From Actinomycetes bacterium (GTDB taxonomy: Bacteria; Actinomycetota; Acidimicrobiia; Acidimicrobiales; RAAP-2): a DNA stretch of 10,907 nt. Under the pieces are notes generated by a model. That model was not told the origin of the DNA. It searched no databases and was given only the letters and a program-made list of their open reading frames with translations. This document shows, piece by piece, positions 6,571-10,907 of the stretch. The stretch lies in assembly GCA_021826655.1 (NCBI GenBank), contig JAKAZC010000059.1, positions 1 through 10,907 on the forward strand, in the 5' to 3' direction. Position numbers and translations under genes: made by a program. The first letter of the stretch is position 1; every line of letters begins with the position of its first letter.

Positions 6571-7743
6571 CTACAGGCGGTAGAGGCCGGCTGCGTTCTC
6601 CCCGAGGACCTTCCGGCGCGTCTCGGGCCGCAGGGTCAGCATCTTCTCCTCGATGGTGTCGAGCGGCGAGGGGTACAGGCAGGTCGGGTGGGGGAAGTCG
6701 GTCTCGAAGAGGACGTTGTCCTCGCCGACCGAGTCGATGAGGCGCTGGACGTCGCCCTTGTTCTGCTCGAACCAGAACGTCGCGTACCAGTGGTCCTTGA
6801 AGTACTCGGAAGGCAACTTGGACAGCTCGGCCGCCTGTGTCGGGGCATTCTCGAGCAGCTCGTAGTCCATCGCCTCGAGCATGAAGGGGATCCACCCGAC
6901 CCCGCTCTCCACCGACACCATCTTGAGCTCGGGGTGGCGGTCGAAGATACCCGCGTAGACCGTGTTGATCAGGACCCTGGCGTTGTTGATGAACAGCATC
7001 GCCCCGCCGATGGCCGGCTTCACGTACTCGTGCTGGGACGGCCAGAAGTAGTTCCCGAAGAAGTTCATCGCCGTCAGGCTGGCCCCGATGTGGAAGTGCA
7101 CCGGCAGCTTCAGGTCGGCGCATACCTCCCAGAGCGGGTCCCAGTCCCGGCTCGCCAGGTCGGGGGAGCCGAGGTCCTGCGGGTCGGAGGTCAGGTTCAC
7201 CCCCCGGAGCCCGAGGCCGGCGACCCGCTCGGCCTCGCGCGCACACTGGGCGATGTCCCAGGCGGGGAGGATGGGCATGGGGAGCAGGCGGTTCCCCGAC
7301 CACTCCTGCATCTCCGCGGCGGCGTCGTTGTAGATCTCGACGCAGAGCTGCCGCAGGACCTCGTCCTGCACGGCGCTCGAGAGCCCCTGGCCGCCCAGGC
7401 CGATCGAATTGGGGAACAGCACCTGCGCATGGACCCCCGACTCGTCCATCATCTTCAGGCGAAGCTCGGGATTGTACGCGGCCTCGTGGATCCGGTCGAT
7501 CCCCCACACGATCATCGACTCGGCGAAGGGGAACTTCTCGCCCTCGCGGTCGATGACACCTCCACCGCCGGCGAAACCGAGCGGCGATCCGTCGACGACC
7601 CAGGTCGGCTGCCCGTCGATCTCCTCCACGCGCGGCACGCGGTCCTTGTACTTCGCCGGTGCCCGCTTGGTCCACAGGTCGTGCGCCTCGGTCAGGTGCG
7701 TGTCGGCGTCGATGACCCGGACGTCCTCGGCGAGCTTGGACAT
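6571..7743 (-). CDS. Amidohydro_2 family metal-dependent hydrolase/decarboxylase (second copy)
   Basis: A 390-residue TIM-barrel amidohydrolase-related protein. The first metal motif is in VIDADTHLTE (D14-x-H16), followed by His216/His218 in LPVHFHIGA, His270 in FDRHPELKMVSVESG, and Asp349 in FETDFPHPT. The stretch ELSKLPSEYF (306-315) matches LSRLPSEYL of the amidohydrolase at 2003, placing both in one subfamily, yet the two differ widely elsewhere and are not a recent duplication. Start ATG 7743 has a good site, AGGA, five bases upstream. It is followed by the SDR gene and preceded, after 56 bases, by isocitrate dehydrogenase on the same strand. The aromatic-rich region 228-240 (FFGNYFWPSQHEY) probably lines the substrate pocket, fitting a hydrophobic or cyclic substrate. 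The reaction may be C-C hydrolysis or decarboxylation; the substrate is unknown. Confidence 0.92.
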   Translation of the reverse strand: MSKLAEDVRVIDADTHLTEAHDLWTKRAPAKYKDRVPRVEEIDGQPTWVVDGSPLGFAGGGGVIDREGEKFPFAESMIVWGIDRIHEAAYNPELRLKMMDESGVHAQVLFPNSIGLGGQGLSSAVQDEVLRQLCVEIYNDAAAEMQEWSGNRLLPMPILPAWDIAQCAREAERVAGLGLRGVNLTSDPQDLGSPDLASRDWDPLWEVCADLKLPVHFHIGASLTAMNFFGNYFWPSQHEYVKPAIGGAMLFINNARVLINTVYAGIFDRHPELKMVSVESGVGWIPFMLEAMDYELLENAPTQAAELSKLPSEYFKDHWYATFWFEQNKGDVQRLIDSVGEDNVLFETDFPHPTCLYPSPLDTIEEKMLTLRPETRRKVLGENAAGLYRL

Positions 7744-7749
7744 GATTTC

Positions 7750-7799
7750 CTACCCCCTGAGCGAGCGGCGCCGGACGGCGACCGCGAGGTTCTTAAGAT

Positions 7800-7803
<4 letters not shown>
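7750..7803 (-). CDS. possible 17-residue leader ORF between IDH and amidohydrolase
   Basis: An ATG at 7803 overlaps the IDH stop as ATGA and opens a 17-codon frame ([17 protein letters not shown]) ending in TAG at 7750-7752, inside the ribosome-site region of the amidohydrolase and in its frame. This could hand ribosomes from IDH to the amidohydrolase. The peptide resembles nothing known, and the arrangement may be chance. Confidence 0.2.
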
Positions 7804-10040
<2,237 letters not shown>

Positions 10041-10253
10041 GGGTCTCCGCTTCGCGTCGAGAACGTGCGAGGGTCGACCCCGCACCAAATGAGGAACATT
10101 ACCTCGGCGCGGGTTGCCGCAAGCCGGGCGCCGGGTGGTGCCCGAAGCGGGCGCGGCCGGGCCCGCACACCAACGGCCCGGCCGCCATCTCCATCACGAA
10201 GGTGCAGGTCACGGGCACTCACCTGGGCCGACGTCCAGCGCGGCGCCGGGCGC
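10041..10253. other. spacer upstream of isocitrate dehydrogenase
   Basis: No convincing gene is seen. Frames crossing it translate to Arg/Pro/Gly-rich sequence. It contains the IDH ribosome site (GGAG, near 10047) and, on the minus strand, the promoter candidate described separately. The right border is the terminator hairpin of the upstream thiolase gene. Confidence 0.55.
10096..10122 (-). promoter_or_regulatory. weak promoter candidate for isocitrate dehydrogenase
   Basis: On the minus strand TTGCGG (10122-10117) is followed after 15 bases by TAATGT (10101-10096), in the only AT-rich patch of this spacer (10086-10102). The spacing is short and the -10 match partial, so this is a tentative call. 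A transcript would start near 10089, giving a leader of about 50 bases. Confidence 0.25.
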
Positions 10254-10286
10254 GAAGAGGCCCGGCGGAAACCGCCGGGCCTCTTC
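10254..10286. terminator. perfect 15-bp-stem hairpin, likely transcription terminator
   Basis: GAAGAGGCCCGGCGG and its exact complement CCGCCGGGCCTCTTC flank a loop of AAA (TTT on the minus strand). The hairpin begins 24 bases past the thiolase stop at 10310. No U-tract follows in the minus direction, as is common for terminators of GC-rich actinobacteria. It separates the thiolase transcript from IDH. Confidence 0.75.
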
Positions 10287-10309
10287 CTCGCTTCGGTCGA
10301 TCGGTCGGC

Positions 10310-10907
10310 TCAGGCGGCCGACTTCTCGAGGATGTGGATGCCACAGGCCGAGCCGAGGCCGATGACGTGGGCCATGCCCACCTTGGCACCCTCGATCTGG
10401 CGGTCGCCCGCCTCGCCGCGGAGGTGGTGGCAGACCTCCCAGATGTTGGCGATGCCCGTCGCCGCGATGGGATGGCCCTTGGACTCGAGGCCGCCCGACA
10501 CGTTCACCGGGGTGGACCCGTCACGCCAGGTGGCGCCCGACTTGAAGAAGTCGACGGCGCCGCCCTCCTCGCAGAGCATCAGGTTGTCGTAGTGGACCAG
10601 CTCGGCGGTGGCGAAGCAGTCGTGGAGCTCGACGAGGTCGAGGTCCTCGGGTCCGACGCCGGCCTGCTCGTAGGCCTGCCGGGCGGCGTTGCGGGTGAGG
10701 GTGTTCACGTTCGGGAGGATCTGGCACCCCTCCTCCCACGGGTCGGTCGTCAGGACCGACGCCGAGATCTTGACGGCCCGGCGGCGCTGCTCGGCGGAGA
10801 GCGACCGGAGCCGCTCGCCGCTCACCACCACCGCCGCGGCGGCCCCGTCGCAGTTGGCCGAGCACATCGGCCGGGTGTTCGGGTAGGCGATCATGAGGTC
10901 GCCCATG
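10310..10907 (-). CDS. thiolase family protein (SCP-x type), C-terminal part
   Basis: About 199 codons of a thiolase that continues beyond the right edge; the ATG at 10906 is very probably internal, because thiolases have about 390 residues and the visible part starts just before the MIAYPNTRPMCSANCDGAAAA segment of the middle of the chain. Visible active-site elements, numbered from that Met, are ELHDCFATAE with His95, GGLESKGHPIAATG with His145, and GSACG with Cys188. The HDCFA and SKGHP forms are those of SCP-x-like thiolases and lipid-transfer-linked acetyl-CoA acetyltransferases, rather than the classical NEAFA type. Such enzymes cleave 3-oxoacyl-CoA, including branched or sterol side chains, in beta-oxidation. 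The nucleophilic Cys lies outside the window. A strong hairpin follows the stop. In context it may finish the pathway started by the acyl-CoA synthetase, though this is inference. Confidence 0.93.
   Translation of the reverse strand, partial: MGDLMIAYPNTRPMCSANCDGAAAAVVVSGERLRSLSAEQRRRAVKISASVLTTDPWEEGCQILPNVNTLTRNAARQAYEQAGVGPEDLDLVELHDCFATAELVHYDNLMLCEEGGAVDFFKSGATWRDGSTPVNVSGGLESKGHPIAATGIANIWEVCHHLRGEAGDRQIEGAKVGMAHVIGLGSACGIHILEKSAA

Noticed and set aside
6560..7675. Extension of the SDR into a 626-residue protein (possible fusion)
   Set aside because: The extra part is a frame-shifted shadow of the amidohydrolase and has no domain signature; a GTG at 6559 gives a normal SDR length.

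Overview
The window is very GC-rich DNA with dense coding, GC-biased third codon positions, and frequent GTG or TTG starts. This style and the gene content (monomeric NADP-isocitrate dehydrogenase, FadD-type acyl-CoA synthetase, SCP-x-type thiolase, several Amidohydro_2 genes, a DUF2889 protein) point to an actinobacterium, possibly an uncultured lineage such as Acidimicrobiia. The phylum is an inference; nothing in the window proves it. No tRNA, rRNA, CRISPR array, insertion sequence or phage gene was seen.

Layout: (1) 3-119, C-terminal tail of an unknown plus-strand gene whose stop overlaps that of the next gene. (2) 116-1678 minus, an acyl-CoA synthetase. (3) 1679-2002, a divergent control region with a good sigma70-like promoter and a near-perfect palindrome. 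(4) 2003-4156 plus, an amidohydrolase followed 3 bases later by a DUF2889 protein. (5) 4168-5049 minus, an alpha/beta hydrolase that ends head-on against the DUF2889 gene. (6) 5050-5401, a second divergent spacer holding a 17-bp palindrome. (7) 5402-5785 plus, a single-domain VOC/glyoxalase-fold protein. (8) 5795-7743 minus, a second amidohydrolase followed by a short-chain dehydrogenase, a likely two-gene unit. (9) 7800-10040 minus, monomeric isocitrate dehydrogenase. (10) 10041-10309, a spacer with an IDH promoter candidate and a perfect 15-bp-stem hairpin terminator. (11) 10310-10907 minus, the C-terminal part of a thiolase that runs off the window.

How it may fit together: CoA ligation (synthetase), two metal-dependent amidohydrolase/decarboxylase-type enzymes, an alpha/beta hydrolase, a VOC enzyme, an SDR oxidoreductase and a thiolase are what one expects of a degradative pathway for a carboxylated cyclic, aromatic or terpenoid compound ending in beta-oxidation. 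The substrate cannot be read from sequence. Isocitrate dehydrogenase looks like an unrelated housekeeping gene inside the locus. The most interesting points are the combination of two Amidohydro_2 enzymes with DUF2889 and CoA chemistry, the two palindromes in divergent spacers, and an alpha/beta hydrolase with a nucleophile elbow but no histidine at the usual catalytic place.
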